Positions 26,586 through 33,921 of a stretch of DNA of 64,000 bases are shown here, piece after piece. A program made the position numbers and the translations under genes. Origin of the DNA: Paraburkholderia sp. C35 (GTDB taxonomy: Bacteria; Pseudomonadota; Gammaproteobacteria; Burkholderiales; Burkholderiaceae); contig NZ_QBUY01000026.1 of the NCBI RefSeq assembly GCF_003121405.1, positions 1 to 64,000 on the forward strand, written 5' to 3'. The number at the start of each line of letters is the position of its first letter. Positions within the stretch are counted from its first letter, which is position 1. The notes under the pieces were generated by a model. The model was not told the DNA's origin. It searched no databases and saw only the letters and a list, made by a program, of their open reading frames with translations.

Positions 26586-27217
26586 TGTCCTTTTCCCTGC
26601 CCGCTTTTTCCTTTCCAGCGCCGCGCCGCGCGGCGCTGGGTCTTGCAGCCGCAGCCATCGTAGCCTTGTCGGGTTGCGCGTCCGTCAAGCCGCAAGGTCC
26701 GTCGCTGTCGAATGCCGCAACGGATCTCACCACGCAGACCAGCCGCGCGTATCACGGTCGATTCGCCGTTCAATACGTCGATCAGAACGGCCAGCAGCGC
26801 AACGCGTACGGCAACTTCGACTGGCAGGAACGTGGCGACACCGTCACGCTGCAACTGCGCAATCCGCTTGGGCAGACCATGGCGATCGTGACGTCGTCGC
26901 CGTCTTCGGCCACGCTCGAACTGCCGAACCGCCAGCCGCTGACAGCCGATAACGTCTCGACGCTGATGCAGAATGCGCTTGGTTTTGCACTGCCCGTCGA
27001 AGGGCTGCGCTACTGGCTGCAGCCTTCCGTTGCGCCGACATCGAAGGCCAGGACCGAGAAGGATCCGCAGCAGGAGACGCGTCTGAAGGAAATCCAGCAG
27101 GACGGCTGGACCATCGACTATCTCGCCTATGCCGATGCGCCTGCAACCGGCGTGAAGCGCGTGAACCTCGCGCGCACCGAACCACCGCTCGATATCAAGC
27201 TCGTGCTCGACCAGTAA
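26585..27217 (+). CDS. lolB: Outer-membrane lipoprotein LolB
   Basis: Outer-membrane receptor that accepts lipoproteins from LolA and inserts them. The 210-residue precursor has a signal peptide with lipobox LSGC (Cys near residue 30) following AALGLAAAAIVA. The mature domain contains RFAVQYVDQNGQQRNAYGNF with WQERGDTVTLQLRNPLGQT, and ends RVNLARTEPPLDIKLVLDQ, as in LolB. The ATG overlaps the stop of the TPR gene, so the longer upstream frame is rejected. ispE follows 26 bp after the stop. Confidence 0.93.
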   Translation: MSFSLPAFSFPAPRRAALGLAAAAIVALSGCASVKPQGPSLSNAATDLTTQTSRAYHGRFAVQYVDQNGQQRNAYGNFDWQERGDTVTLQLRNPLGQTMAIVTSSPSSATLELPNRQPLTADNVSTLMQNALGFALPVEGLRYWLQPSVAPTSKARTEKDPQQETRLKEIQQDGWTIDYLAYADAPATGVKRVNLARTEPPLDIKLVLDQ

Positions 27218-27243
27218 CCCGCACGCGCGATTTGCCAAGACTC

Positions 27244-28125
27244 ATGATTGAAACAAACGACTCGCTGCGCGACTGCCTCGCTCCAGCGAAGCTGAACCTC
27301 TTCCTGCATATCACCGGCCGTCTGCCGAACGGCTATCACGCACTGCAGACGGTATTCCAGTTGCTCGACTGGGGCGACACGCTGCACTTCACGCGTCGCG
27401 ACGATGGCGCGATCACACGCGGCACCGATATCGCCGACGTTCCCGCCGACAGCGATCTCACCGTGCGCGCTGCAAAGCTGCTCAAGGAACACACGGGAAC
27501 GCGCCAGGGCGTGAACATCGAGATCGACAAGATCCTGCCGATGGGCGCTGGCCTTGGCGGCGGCAGCTCCGATGCAGCGACTACGCTGCTCGCGCTGAAC
27601 CGTCTGTGGAAGCTCGATCTGCCGCGCGCTGAACTGCAAGCGCTCGCACTGAGACTCGGCGCCGATGTGCCATTTTTTGTTTTTGGAAAAAATGCGTTCG
27701 CTGAGGGTGTCGGAGAGGCACTCGAGCATGTACAATTGCCGCCGCGCCACTTTCTGGTGGTGACACCGAGAGTTCATGTTCCAACGTCAGCAATTTTCTC
27801 CGAAAAAGAGTTGACAAGAGATACAAAGCCTCTCATAATAACGGACTTTCTTGCACAACAAAGCTGCGACGCAAGATGGCCAGACAGTTTTGGCCAGAAT
27901 GACATGCAGCAAGTTGTCGTGGGAAAATACGCGGAAGTTGCGCAGGTGCTGAGATGGTTTGATAACATCGCGCCGGCGCGGATGACGGGATCAGGCGCAA
28001 GCGTTTTTGCAGCGTTCCGTAGTCGAGATGAAGCAGTTGCGGTGCAAGCCAAACTGCCAGTCGAGTGGAACAGTGCAGTAACGGCAAGTCTGGATACGCA
28101 TCCACTCTTTGCTTTCGCGGCATAA
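27244..28125 (+). CDS. ispE: 4-diphosphocytidyl-2-C-methyl-D-erythritol kinase IspE
   Basis: GHMP kinase of the MEP isoprenoid pathway. The 293-residue product begins MIETNDSLRDCLAPAKLNLF; the substrate motif PAKLNLFLHITGRLPNGYH, the ATP loop LPMGAGLGGGSSDAATTLLA and the C-terminal ARMTGSGASVFAAF are all present. A TTG at 27232 in frame is a less likely start. The second half (from about 27660) uses codons unlike its neighbours, including AGA, ATA-ATA and T/A-rich third bases, and this is where a consensus promoter is embedded. Downstream is tRNA-Gln. Confidence 0.95.
   Translation: MIETNDSLRDCLAPAKLNLFLHITGRLPNGYHALQTVFQLLDWGDTLHFTRRDDGAITRGTDIADVPADSDLTVRAAKLLKEHTGTRQGVNIEIDKILPMGAGLGGGSSDAATTLLALNRLWKLDLPRAELQALALRLGADVPFFVFGKNAFAEGVGEALEHVQLPPRHFLVVTPRVHVPTSAIFSEKELTRDTKPLIITDFLAQQSCDARWPDSFGQNDMQQVVVGKYAEVAQVLRWFDNIAPARMTGSGASVFAAFRSRDEAVAVQAKLPVEWNSAVTASLDTHPLFAFAA
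27811..27839 (+). promoter_or_regulatory. Consensus sigma-70 promoter inside ispE (for tRNA-Gln/prs)
   Basis: TTGACA (27811-27816), a 17-bp spacer, and CATAAT (27834-27839). The -35 is perfect, the -10 has five of six consensus bases, and the spacing is ideal. It lies in the ispE coding frame, about 340 bp before tRNA-Gln, and the hosting codons are unusually A/T-rich. Expected start of transcription is near 27846. Function is inferred from sequence. Confidence 0.7.
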
Positions 28126-28130
28126 GTTTC

Positions 28131-28163
28131 GTTTCACTGAATGCCCTACACATTCAGTGAAGC
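28131..28163 (+). other. Strong hairpin between ispE and tRNA-Gln, loop complementary to the tRNA 5' end
   Basis: GTTTCACTGAATG pairs with CATTCAGTGAAGC (13 pairs, one of them G-U) around the 7-nt loop CCCTACA. There is no T-run after it, so it is not a standard terminator. The loop is the exact complement of TGTAGGG at 28174-28180, which spans the tRNA 5' processing site. Confidence 0.75.
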
Positions 28164-28176
28164 TCAAAGTTAGTGT

Positions 28177-28253
28177 AGGGGAGTCGCCAAGTTGGTCAAG
28201 GCACCGGATTTTGATTCCGGCATGCGAGGGTTCGAGTCCTTCCTCCCCTGCCA
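28177..28253 (+). tRNA. tRNA-Gln (anticodon TTG), CCA encoded
   Basis: Seventy-seven bases fold as a cloverleaf: acceptor AGGGGAG with CTCCCCT, D-arm around GCCAAGTTGGTCAAGGC, anticodon stem CCGGA/TCCGG with loop TTTTGAT (anticodon TTG at 28211-28213), T-arm GAGGG/CCTTC with TTCGAGT, discriminator G and encoded CCA. The first pair is A-U where E. coli tRNA-Gln has a U-A. It lies between ispE and prs, the usual position in this group. Confidence 0.95.
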
Positions 28254-28300
28254 TAATTTCTCGCAGTTCCTCGCCTCCCACAGCCTGAAGCAGGTGCATG

Positions 28301-29257
28301 ATGAGCAGCCATGACGGCCTGATGGTTTTTACTGGCAACGCAAATCCTGCGCTTGCACAGGAAGTCGTCAAGATCCTCGGTATTCCCCTCGGCAAAGCAA
28401 TGGTCTCCCGGTTCTCCGATGGTGAGATCCAGGTCGAGATTCAGGAAAACGTACGTGGCAAGGACGTCTTCGTCCTCCAGTCCACCTGCGCGCCGACCAA
28501 CGACAATCTGATGGAACTGATGATCATGGTCGATGCGCTCAAGCGCGCATCTGCTGGCCGGATCACTGCAGCCATCCCCTATTTCGGCTATGCCCGTCAG
28601 GATCGTCGCCCGCGCTCGGCGCGTGTTGCGATTTCGGCGAAGGTCGTGGCGAACATGCTGGAAATCGCTGGCGTCGAGCGGATCATCACGATGGATCTGC
28701 ACGCTGACCAGATTCAAGGTTTCTTCGATATCCCCGTCGACAACATCTACGCCACGCCCGTGCTGCTCGGCGATCTGCGCAAGCAGAATCACGAGAACCT
28801 GCTGGTCGTGTCGCCGGACGTCGGCGGTGTGGTTCGCGCCCGTGCGCTGGCCAAGCAGCTGAACTGCGATCTGGCCATCATCGACAAGCGTCGTCCGAAG
28901 GCGAACATCGCTGAAGTGATGAACATCATCGGTGAAGTCGACGGTCGTACCTGCGTGATCATGGACGATATGGTCGACACGGCCGGCACGCTCTGCAAGG
29001 CTGCGCAAGTGCTGAAGGAACGTGGCGCGACGAAGGTGTTCGCGTACGCAACTCACCCGGTTCTGTCGGGTGGCGCAGGTCCGCGTATCGCAGCATCGGC
29101 GCTCGACGAACTGGTCGTGACCGACACCATTCCGCTCAGCGAAGAAGCGCGTCAGTGCACGAAGATCCGCTCGCTGACGAGCGCCGGTCTGCTGGCTGAA
29201 ACGTTCTCGCGTATCCGTCGCGGCGACTCGGTGATGTCGCTGTTCGCGGAAAGCTAA
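28301..29257 (+). CDS. prs: Ribose-phosphate pyrophosphokinase
   Basis: Makes PRPP from ribose-5-phosphate and ATP for purine, pyrimidine, His, Trp and NAD synthesis. The 318-residue product has SRFSDGEIQVEIQENVRGKD near the N-terminus, the Class I motifs YFGYARQDRRPRSARVAISA (about 100-119), VIMDDMVDTAGTLCKAAQVL (PRPP loop) and a C-terminal LAETFSRIRRGDSVMSLF. Two adjacent ATG codons (28298 and 28301) are possible starts; the second gives the common length. It is preceded by tRNA-Gln and likely shares the promoter within ispE. A terminator follows. Confidence 0.96.
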   Translation: MSSHDGLMVFTGNANPALAQEVVKILGIPLGKAMVSRFSDGEIQVEIQENVRGKDVFVLQSTCAPTNDNLMELMIMVDALKRASAGRITAAIPYFGYARQDRRPRSARVAISAKVVANMLEIAGVERIITMDLHADQIQGFFDIPVDNIYATPVLLGDLRKQNHENLLVVSPDVGGVVRARALAKQLNCDLAIIDKRRPKANIAEVMNIIGEVDGRTCVIMDDMVDTAGTLCKAAQVLKERGATKVFAYATHPVLSGGAGPRIAASALDELVVTDTIPLSEEARQCTKIRSLTSAGLLAETFSRIRRGDSVMSLFAES

Positions 29258-29268
29258 AGTATTCGCGA

Positions 29269-29297
29269 AAGCGCCGCATGATGAATGCGGCGCTTTT
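29269..29297 (+). terminator. Rho-independent terminator after prs
   Basis: AAGCGCCGCAT pairs with ATGCGGCGCTT over a 5-nt loop and ends in TTTT, 12 bp after the prs stop. Confidence 0.85.
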
Positions 29298-29340
29298 GCA
29301 TTTCGGTGTGAGCGAACGAAGGTTCATGCCGTTTTGTCTG

Positions 29341-29364
29341 GGGTCTTCCTGAAAGACCCGTTTT
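29341..29364 (+). promoter_or_regulatory. Second hairpin with T-run in the rplY leader
   Basis: GGGTCTT pairs with AAGACCC over the loop CCTGA, followed by GTTTT, 35 bp before the rplY start. It could be a back-up terminator for prs or a leader structure that controls rplY; the sequence does not decide. Confidence 0.45.
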
Positions 29365-29398
29365 ACTGCCTGGTCGCGGGCAGATAATGGAGAAGCAA

Positions 29399-30007
29399 AT
29401 GAAAGTAGTCGCTTTCGAGCGTAATCTGCAAGGTACGGGTGCGAGCCGCCGCCTGCGTAACTCGGGCAAGGCCCCGGGCATCGTGTACGGCGCTGGCGAA
29501 CCGCAACTGATCGAACTCGATCACAACGCGCTGTGGCACGCACTGAAGAAAGAAGCATTCCACTCGTCGATTCTCGACCTGGAAGTGGCAGGCAAGTCGC
29601 AACAGGTTCTGCTGCGCGACGTGCAATACCACCCGTTCCGTCAGATCATTCTGCACGTGGACTTCCAGCGCGTCGACGCGAAGAAGAAGCTGCACACGAA
29701 GGTGCCGCTCCACTTCATGAACCAGGAAACCAACCCGGCTGTTAAGACGGGTGGCGCGATCATCTCGCACGTCATCAACGAAATCGAAATCGAATGCCTG
29801 CCGGCCGCTCTGCCGGAATTCATCGAAGTCGATCTCGTGAAGATCGAAGCGGGTCAATCGCTGCACGCAACGGACATCGTTCTGCCGGCTGGCGTCGCAC
29901 TGGTTGCGCACCTCGTCGCAGAAAACCCGGTTATCGTTTCGGCTCCGATTCCTGCTGGCGCCCAGTCGGAAGAAGCAGCAGAAGGCGACAAGCCGGCTGC
30001 CGAATAA
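29399..30007 (+). CDS. rplY: 50S ribosomal protein L25/general stress protein Ctc
   Basis: 5S rRNA-binding ribosomal protein. The 202-residue product begins MKVVAFERNLQGTGASRRLR and has the L25 domain (to about 95; VQYHPFRQIILHVDFQRVDA) followed by the TL5/Ctc C-terminal domain and an Ala/Glu-rich end (AQSEEAAEGDKPAAE). So it is of the long Ctc type rather than the 94-residue E. coli type. The ATG at 29399 is preferred because the upstream ATG (29387) overlaps the GGAG that serves it. Located between prs and pth as in many beta- and gamma-proteobacteria. Confidence 0.95.
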   Translation: MKVVAFERNLQGTGASRRLRNSGKAPGIVYGAGEPQLIELDHNALWHALKKEAFHSSILDLEVAGKSQQVLLRDVQYHPFRQIILHVDFQRVDAKKKLHTKVPLHFMNQETNPAVKTGGAIISHVINEIEIECLPAALPEFIEVDLVKIEAGQSLHATDIVLPAGVALVAHLVAENPVIVSAPIPAGAQSEEAAEGDKPAAE

Positions 30008-30050
30008 GTACCGCTATCCTCTCGATCCGTTTCAATGGAACGGTCGACGT

Positions 30051-30084
30051 AACCCGCCGCGGTTCGCCCCGGCGGGTTTTTTTT
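30051..30084 (+). terminator. Rho-independent terminator after rplY
   Basis: AACCCGCCG pairs with CGGCGGGTT over a 10-nt loop followed by eight T. It separates rplY from pth, so pth probably has its own promoter or relies on read-through. Confidence 0.9.
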
Positions 30085-30128
30085 CGGTTTTTTCAGGCTG
30101 TGCGGCATACCGTGCGGCCCACTCGAAC

Positions 30129-30731
30129 ATGATCAAGCTGATCGTCGGGCTCGGCAATCCGGGCGCCGAATATACCGCGACCCGTCACAACGCCGGCTTC
30201 TGGCTCATCGACCAACTCGCGCGCGAGGCGGGCACGACGCTGCGCGACGAACGCCGCTTTCACGGCTTCTATGCGAAAGCGCGTCTGTACGGCGAGGAAG
30301 TGCATCTGCTGGAACCGATGACGTATATGAACCGTTCAGGTCAATCGGTCGTCGCGCTCGCGCACTTCTTCAAGATCCTGCCGGATCAGATTCTGGTCGC
30401 GCATGACGAACTGGATCTGCCACCCGGCACCGTCAAGCTAAAGCTCGGCGGCGGTAGCGGCGGACACAACGGGCTGAAGGACATTTCCGCGCATCTGTCG
30501 ACGCAGCAATACTGGCGTCTGCGTATCGGCATCGGGCATCCGCGCGATCTGATTCCCGAAAGCGCGCGTGCGGGCGCGAAGCCCGACGTCGCGAACTTCG
30601 TGCTGAAGCCGCCGCGCAAGGAAGAGCAGGACGTGATCGATGCGTCGATCGAGCGTGCGCTCGCGGTGATGTCGACCGTCGTCAAGGGCGAACTCGAACG
30701 CGCGATGATGCAGTTGCATCGCAACCCCTGA
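30129..30731 (+). CDS. pth: Peptidyl-tRNA hydrolase
   Basis: Recycles peptidyl-tRNAs dropped from ribosomes. The 200-residue product starts MIKLIVGLGNPGAEYTATRH, which holds the substrate Asn and the catalytic His in TRHNAGF; MTYMNRSGQSV, HDELDLPPGTVKLKLGGGSG and GHNGLKDI are the other family blocks. The frame runs open back to 29904 through the end of rplY, but only the start at 30129 fits the family. hisC follows 21 bp after the stop. Confidence 0.96.
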   Translation: MIKLIVGLGNPGAEYTATRHNAGFWLIDQLAREAGTTLRDERRFHGFYAKARLYGEEVHLLEPMTYMNRSGQSVVALAHFFKILPDQILVAHDELDLPPGTVKLKLGGGSGGHNGLKDISAHLSTQQYWRLRIGIGHPRDLIPESARAGAKPDVANFVLKPPRKEEQDVIDASIERALAVMSTVVKGELERAMMQLHRNP

Positions 30732-30752
30732 ACGCCAACAGAGGAGTCGAAC

Positions 30753-31832
30753 TTGAGCCGCTTCTGGAGCGACATCGTTCATCGGTTGACGCCGTATGTG
30801 CCGGGCGAACAGCCTGCGCTTGCGCATCCCGTGAAGCTGAACACCAACGAGAATCCGTATCCGCCCTCGCCTGCTGTCGTGAGCGCGATCCGCGACGAGC
30901 TCGGCGAGCATGGCGAATCGCTGCGCCGTTATCCCGATCCCACTGCGCGCGTGTTGCGTGAGACAGTCGCCGCGTATCACGGGCTGACAACCGATCAGGT
31001 GTTCGCGGGTAACGGCTCGGATGAAGTGCTCGCGACGGTGTTTCAGGCGCTTCTGAAGCACGACAAGCCAATCCTGTTTCCGGACGTCACGTACAGCTTT
31101 TATCCGACGTACGCGCGTCTCTACGACATCGCATACCAGACAATTCCACTCGACGACGCATTCCAGATTCGTATCGCAGATTACGCGCAGCCGAACGGCG
31201 GCATTCTCTTTCCCAATCCGAATGCACCGACAGGTCACGCGTTGCCGCTTTCGGAGATTGAACGAGTTGTCGCATCGAATCCTGACTCGGTGATCATCGT
31301 GGACGAAGCGTACGTGGACTTCGGCGCGCAATCTGCGATTTCTCTGATCAACAAGTATCCGAATCTTCTCGTGGTGCATACGACGTCGAAGTCGCGCTCG
31401 CTGGCGGGAATGCGCGTGGGCTTTGCATTCGGCGATGCTGCGCTGATCGATGCACTGAATCGCGTGAAGGACAGCTTCAACTCGTATCCGCTCGATCGTC
31501 TGGCGCAAGCGGCCGCGACGGCCGCGTACAAGGACGACGCGTGGTTCCGCTCGAATACCGACAAGGTGATCGCCAGCCGCGAACGTCTGACGGCACAACT
31601 GACCGCGCTGGGATTCGAGGTCGTGCCTTCGTCAGCGAATTTCGTGTTCGCGCGTCACGAAGGCTATGATGCGGCCGCGCTCGCCGCGCAACTGCGGGAA
31701 AAGGAAATCTTCGTGCGGCACTTCAGGTTGCCGCGCATAGACCAGCATTTGCGCATCTCGATCGGCACGGACGCCGAGTGCGACACGCTGATCGATGCGT
31801 TGAAGGAGATCTTGAGCGGCTACGTCGGCTAG
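30753..31832 (+). CDS. hisC: Histidinol-phosphate aminotransferase (TTG start)
   Basis: PLP enzyme converting imidazole acetol phosphate to histidinol phosphate. The 359-residue product has the fold-type I blocks LNTNENPYPPSPAVV, AGNGSDEVLATVFQALL, the Asp/Tyr pair in IIVDEAYVDFG, and the PLP lysine in TTSKSRSLAGMRVGFAFG (Lys near residue 215). The start is a TTG at 30753, preceded by AGAGGAG at ideal spacing; no better ATG exists. It lies outside a his operon, so it may be a second HisC copy or one acting on aromatic substrates. Confidence 0.92.
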   Translation: MSRFWSDIVHRLTPYVPGEQPALAHPVKLNTNENPYPPSPAVVSAIRDELGEHGESLRRYPDPTARVLRETVAAYHGLTTDQVFAGNGSDEVLATVFQALLKHDKPILFPDVTYSFYPTYARLYDIAYQTIPLDDAFQIRIADYAQPNGGILFPNPNAPTGHALPLSEIERVVASNPDSVIIVDEAYVDFGAQSAISLINKYPNLLVVHTTSKSRSLAGMRVGFAFGDAALIDALNRVKDSFNSYPLDRLAQAAATAAYKDDAWFRSNTDKVIASRERLTAQLTALGFEVVPSSANFVFARHEGYDAAALAAQLREKEIFVRHFRLPRIDQHLRISIGTDAECDTLIDALKEILSGYVG

Positions 31833-31856
31833 AAAGCCAGCCAGCGCAAAGACAAC

Positions 31857-31893
31857 CGGCGGGTCCGCCAGCCTCACGCAAACGGACCCGCCG
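31857..31893. terminator. Long hairpin between convergent hisC and ferredoxin genes
   Basis: CGGCGGGTCCG pairs perfectly with CGGACCCGCCG over a 15-nt loop. No T-run follows on either strand, so termination efficiency is uncertain. Confidence 0.45.
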
Positions 31894-31911
31894 CTTCAGA
31901 TTCCAGATCAA

Positions 31912-32169
31912 TCAGGCGCTCTTCGCAGCCTGCAATCCATTGTACTTCTCCATCAACTGTTCCTGCGACTCCAGATGCTCCGGACTACGCGGAATGCACT
32001 CGACGGGACACACCTGCACGCACTGCGGCTCATCGAAATGGCCGACGCATTCCGTGCATTTCTTCGGGTCGATCACGTAGATTTCCGGGCCCATCGAAAT
32101 CGCGTCGTTCGGGCACTCAGGCTCGCACACGTCGCAATTGATGCACTCGTCGGTAATCATCAGGGCCAT
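31912..32169 (-). CDS. YfhL-type 2[4Fe-4S] ferredoxin
   Basis: An 85-residue ferredoxin. It starts MALMITDECINCDVCEPECP, the first cluster motif (C-X2-C-X2-C-X3-C), and has the second as CTECVGHFDEPQCVQVCPVE, with the 8-residue insert between Cys 2 and Cys 3 typical of the YfhL family. The C-terminal tail is helical (EQLMEKYNGLQAAK). GGAAG lies upstream of the ATG at 32169; an ORF extension to 32208 is not conserved. It lies downstream of coaD and rsmD on the same strand. The electron partner is unknown. Confidence 0.92.
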   Translation of the reverse strand: MALMITDECINCDVCEPECPNDAISMGPEIYVIDPKKCTECVGHFDEPQCVQVCPVECIPRSPEHLESQEQLMEKYNGLQAAKSA

Positions 32170-32322
32170 GCTGTTCTCACTTCCTGCCAGCGCGCACTCG
32201 ATGCACACCGGCTAACGTTCCGTAATCCGCAATTTTACGCCTGACAGCGAGACCACGCTAAGCGTCGGGTTATCGACCGTGAAGCCATGGAGCCAAAGTC
32301 ACGCCATCAGGCTAACGCGAAA

Positions 32323-32829
32323 TCACGGCTTGGCAGCGCGTGCCGCGTCGTTCTCCGCAACCTTGTCCTGCAGCCGCTTTTCCACCGACGGAAACACGAA
32401 CTTGCTCACATCTCCGCCCAGTTGGGCGATTTCGCGCACGATCGTGCCCGAAATGAACTGATATTGATCCGACGGTGTCATGAACATGGTCTCGACGTCG
32501 GGCAGCAGGTAACGGTTCATGCCCGCCATCTGAAACTCGTACTCGAAGTCCGACACGGCGCGCAGGCCGCGCACGATCACGCGCGCGTTGTTGACCCTGA
32601 CGAAATCCTTCAATAGCCCCTTGAAGCTCATCACCTGCACGTTCGGATAATGGCCGAGCACCTCGTTGGCTATCTCGAGGCGCTCTTCGAGCGAAAAGAA
32701 GGGCCGCTTGTTGCGGCTGTCCGCCACGCCGACCACCAGCGTGTCGAAAATGCTCGATGCGCGACGCACGAGGTCTTCGTGACCGCGCGTGAGCGGGTCG
32801 AACGTACCCGGATACACGGCGACAACCAT
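32323..32829 (-). CDS. coaD: Phosphopantetheine adenylyltransferase
   Basis: Penultimate enzyme of coenzyme A synthesis. The 168-residue product begins MVVAVYPGTFDPLTRGHEDL, containing the nucleotidyltransferase TRGH motif (family T/HxGH), and has RGLRAVSDFEYEFQMAGMNR and the C-terminal SGTIVREIAQLGGDVSKFV. AGGAG stands before the start. The order rsmD-coaD-ferredoxin on one strand is the usual one in this group. Confidence 0.96.
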   Translation of the reverse strand: MVVAVYPGTFDPLTRGHEDLVRRASSIFDTLVVGVADSRNKRPFFSLEERLEIANEVLGHYPNVQVMSFKGLLKDFVRVNNARVIVRGLRAVSDFEYEFQMAGMNRYLLPDVETMFMTPSDQYQFISGTIVREIAQLGGDVSKFVFPSVEKRLQDKVAENDAARAAKP

Positions 32830-32946
32830 GGGATTTCTCCTCTCTACAGACTAGAAGGCGTGCCGGAACACACCTCGCAGGACTCGTCTCGCGACGATAC
32901 CGCGCACGTAGCGGCAAACCGCCCGGCGCTTGTTATGGAACGCGCA

Positions 32947-33585
32947 TTATTCCTCATTTTCGCGCTGCAGCAAATGATAGTGGACCGCGCCCGCCTTACC
33001 CTGCCGGACCACGGACCAGCCTTCCAGCGCCGCATGTCCGGCCGTGTCCAGCGCTTCGCCGGACTCGACATAGAGGAAGCCGTCGGTGCTCAGCAACGGC
33101 ACGGACAGTTCGAGCGCGCGGCCAAGCAGATCTTCGCCGAAGGGCGGATCGAGGAACACCACATCGAACGAGCCGGGCGCAAGGCTCGCGGCAAGACGCA
33201 AGCCGTCCGCTTCGGCGATTTCGATGGCGCCTGCCGCCAGCTTGGCCTGGTTCGCCCGCAACTGGGCTGCCGCACGCGCGTTGCGTTCGACCATCAGCAC
33301 GCGCGCAGCGCCGCGCGAGGCGGCCTCGAAGCCGAGCGCGCCGCTGCCGGCGAAAAGATCGAGACAGCGCTGGCCGTCGAGGTCCTGGCCGAGCCAGTTG
33401 AAGAGCGTCTCCCGAACACGGTCGGGCGTCGGCCTCAGACCGTCGAGATCGACCACGGGCAGCGGCGTGCGCTTCCAGTCGCCGCCGATGATGCGGATCG
33501 TATGCGCGTGGCCACGGCCGGACGGCGCGCTTTTTGCGCCTGATTTCTGGCCGGGTTTGGCGCGTGAAGGGGAAGGTCGGGACAT
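32947..33585 (-). CDS. rsmD: 16S rRNA m2G966 methyltransferase RsmD
   Basis: Methylates G966 of 16S rRNA in the 30S subunit. The 212-residue product has a basic, Ser/Pro-rich N-terminal extension (about 1-28) before the conserved IRIIGGDWKRTPLPV and RPTPDRVRETLFNWLG. The SAM site is CLDLFAGSGALGFEAASRGA and the catalytic motif is DVVFLDPPF. It precedes coaD and is divergent from ftsY. The two genes share a 336-bp gap. Confidence 0.94.
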   Translation of the reverse strand: MSRPSPSRAKPGQKSGAKSAPSGRGHAHTIRIIGGDWKRTPLPVVDLDGLRPTPDRVRETLFNWLGQDLDGQRCLDLFAGSGALGFEAASRGAARVLMVERNARAAAQLRANQAKLAAGAIEIAEADGLRLAASLAPGSFDVVFLDPPFGEDLLGRALELSVPLLSTDGFLYVESGEALDTAGHAALEGWSVVRQGKAGAVHYHLLQRENEE

Positions 33586-33921
33586 GCGGTTAATCTGTTG
33601 AGCGTGTGCCCGCCGAAGCTCGTGCGGACCGTCGCGCTATACGTCGCGCTGTTCATCGATCCACACGCCGAAAGGCGGGCCGGAACGCCCACGTTACCAC
33701 ACGCGTGAAGCCGCCTTCGCCGAAGTTCACCGCGCCGGTGCACGCTGCCCGCGTTCACGACGCCGCCTGGCGCGCCTGATAAAATGTGCGGCTTCCAGCG
33801 CCTCGCATGCCGCGCTGCGATGCGGCGGCCGCCGGCCTGCCGTGTCGCGCATCGCCGGTCGCGGCCACGCATCGCCGGGCCGCACGCAGGAATCCGGCGC
33901 AATCTCACTCCAGCCCAGACC
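33586..33921. other. Divergent rsmD/ftsY upstream region
   Basis: No gene is supported in this 336-bp gap. A TAAAAT (33780-33785) could be the -10 for ftsY, giving about 130 nt of GC-rich leader. That leader holds GCGATGC (33817-33823) complementary to GCATCGC (33849-33855), and the direct repeat CGCATCGCCGG at 33848-33858 and 33868-33878 (20-bp period), so it may be structured. ORFs reading into ftsY from 33784 lack conservation. Confidence 0.4.

Noticed and set aside
27660..28125. Horizontal transfer of the A/T-rich second half of ispE
   Set aside because: The protein remains a normal IspE to its end and the unusual composition is explained at least in part by the embedded promoter. No repeat or mobile gene marks a boundary.
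28177..28253. tRNA-Gln as an integration site for a genomic island
   Set aside because: The 3' end is followed within 50 bp by prs, with no integrase and no repeated tRNA end.
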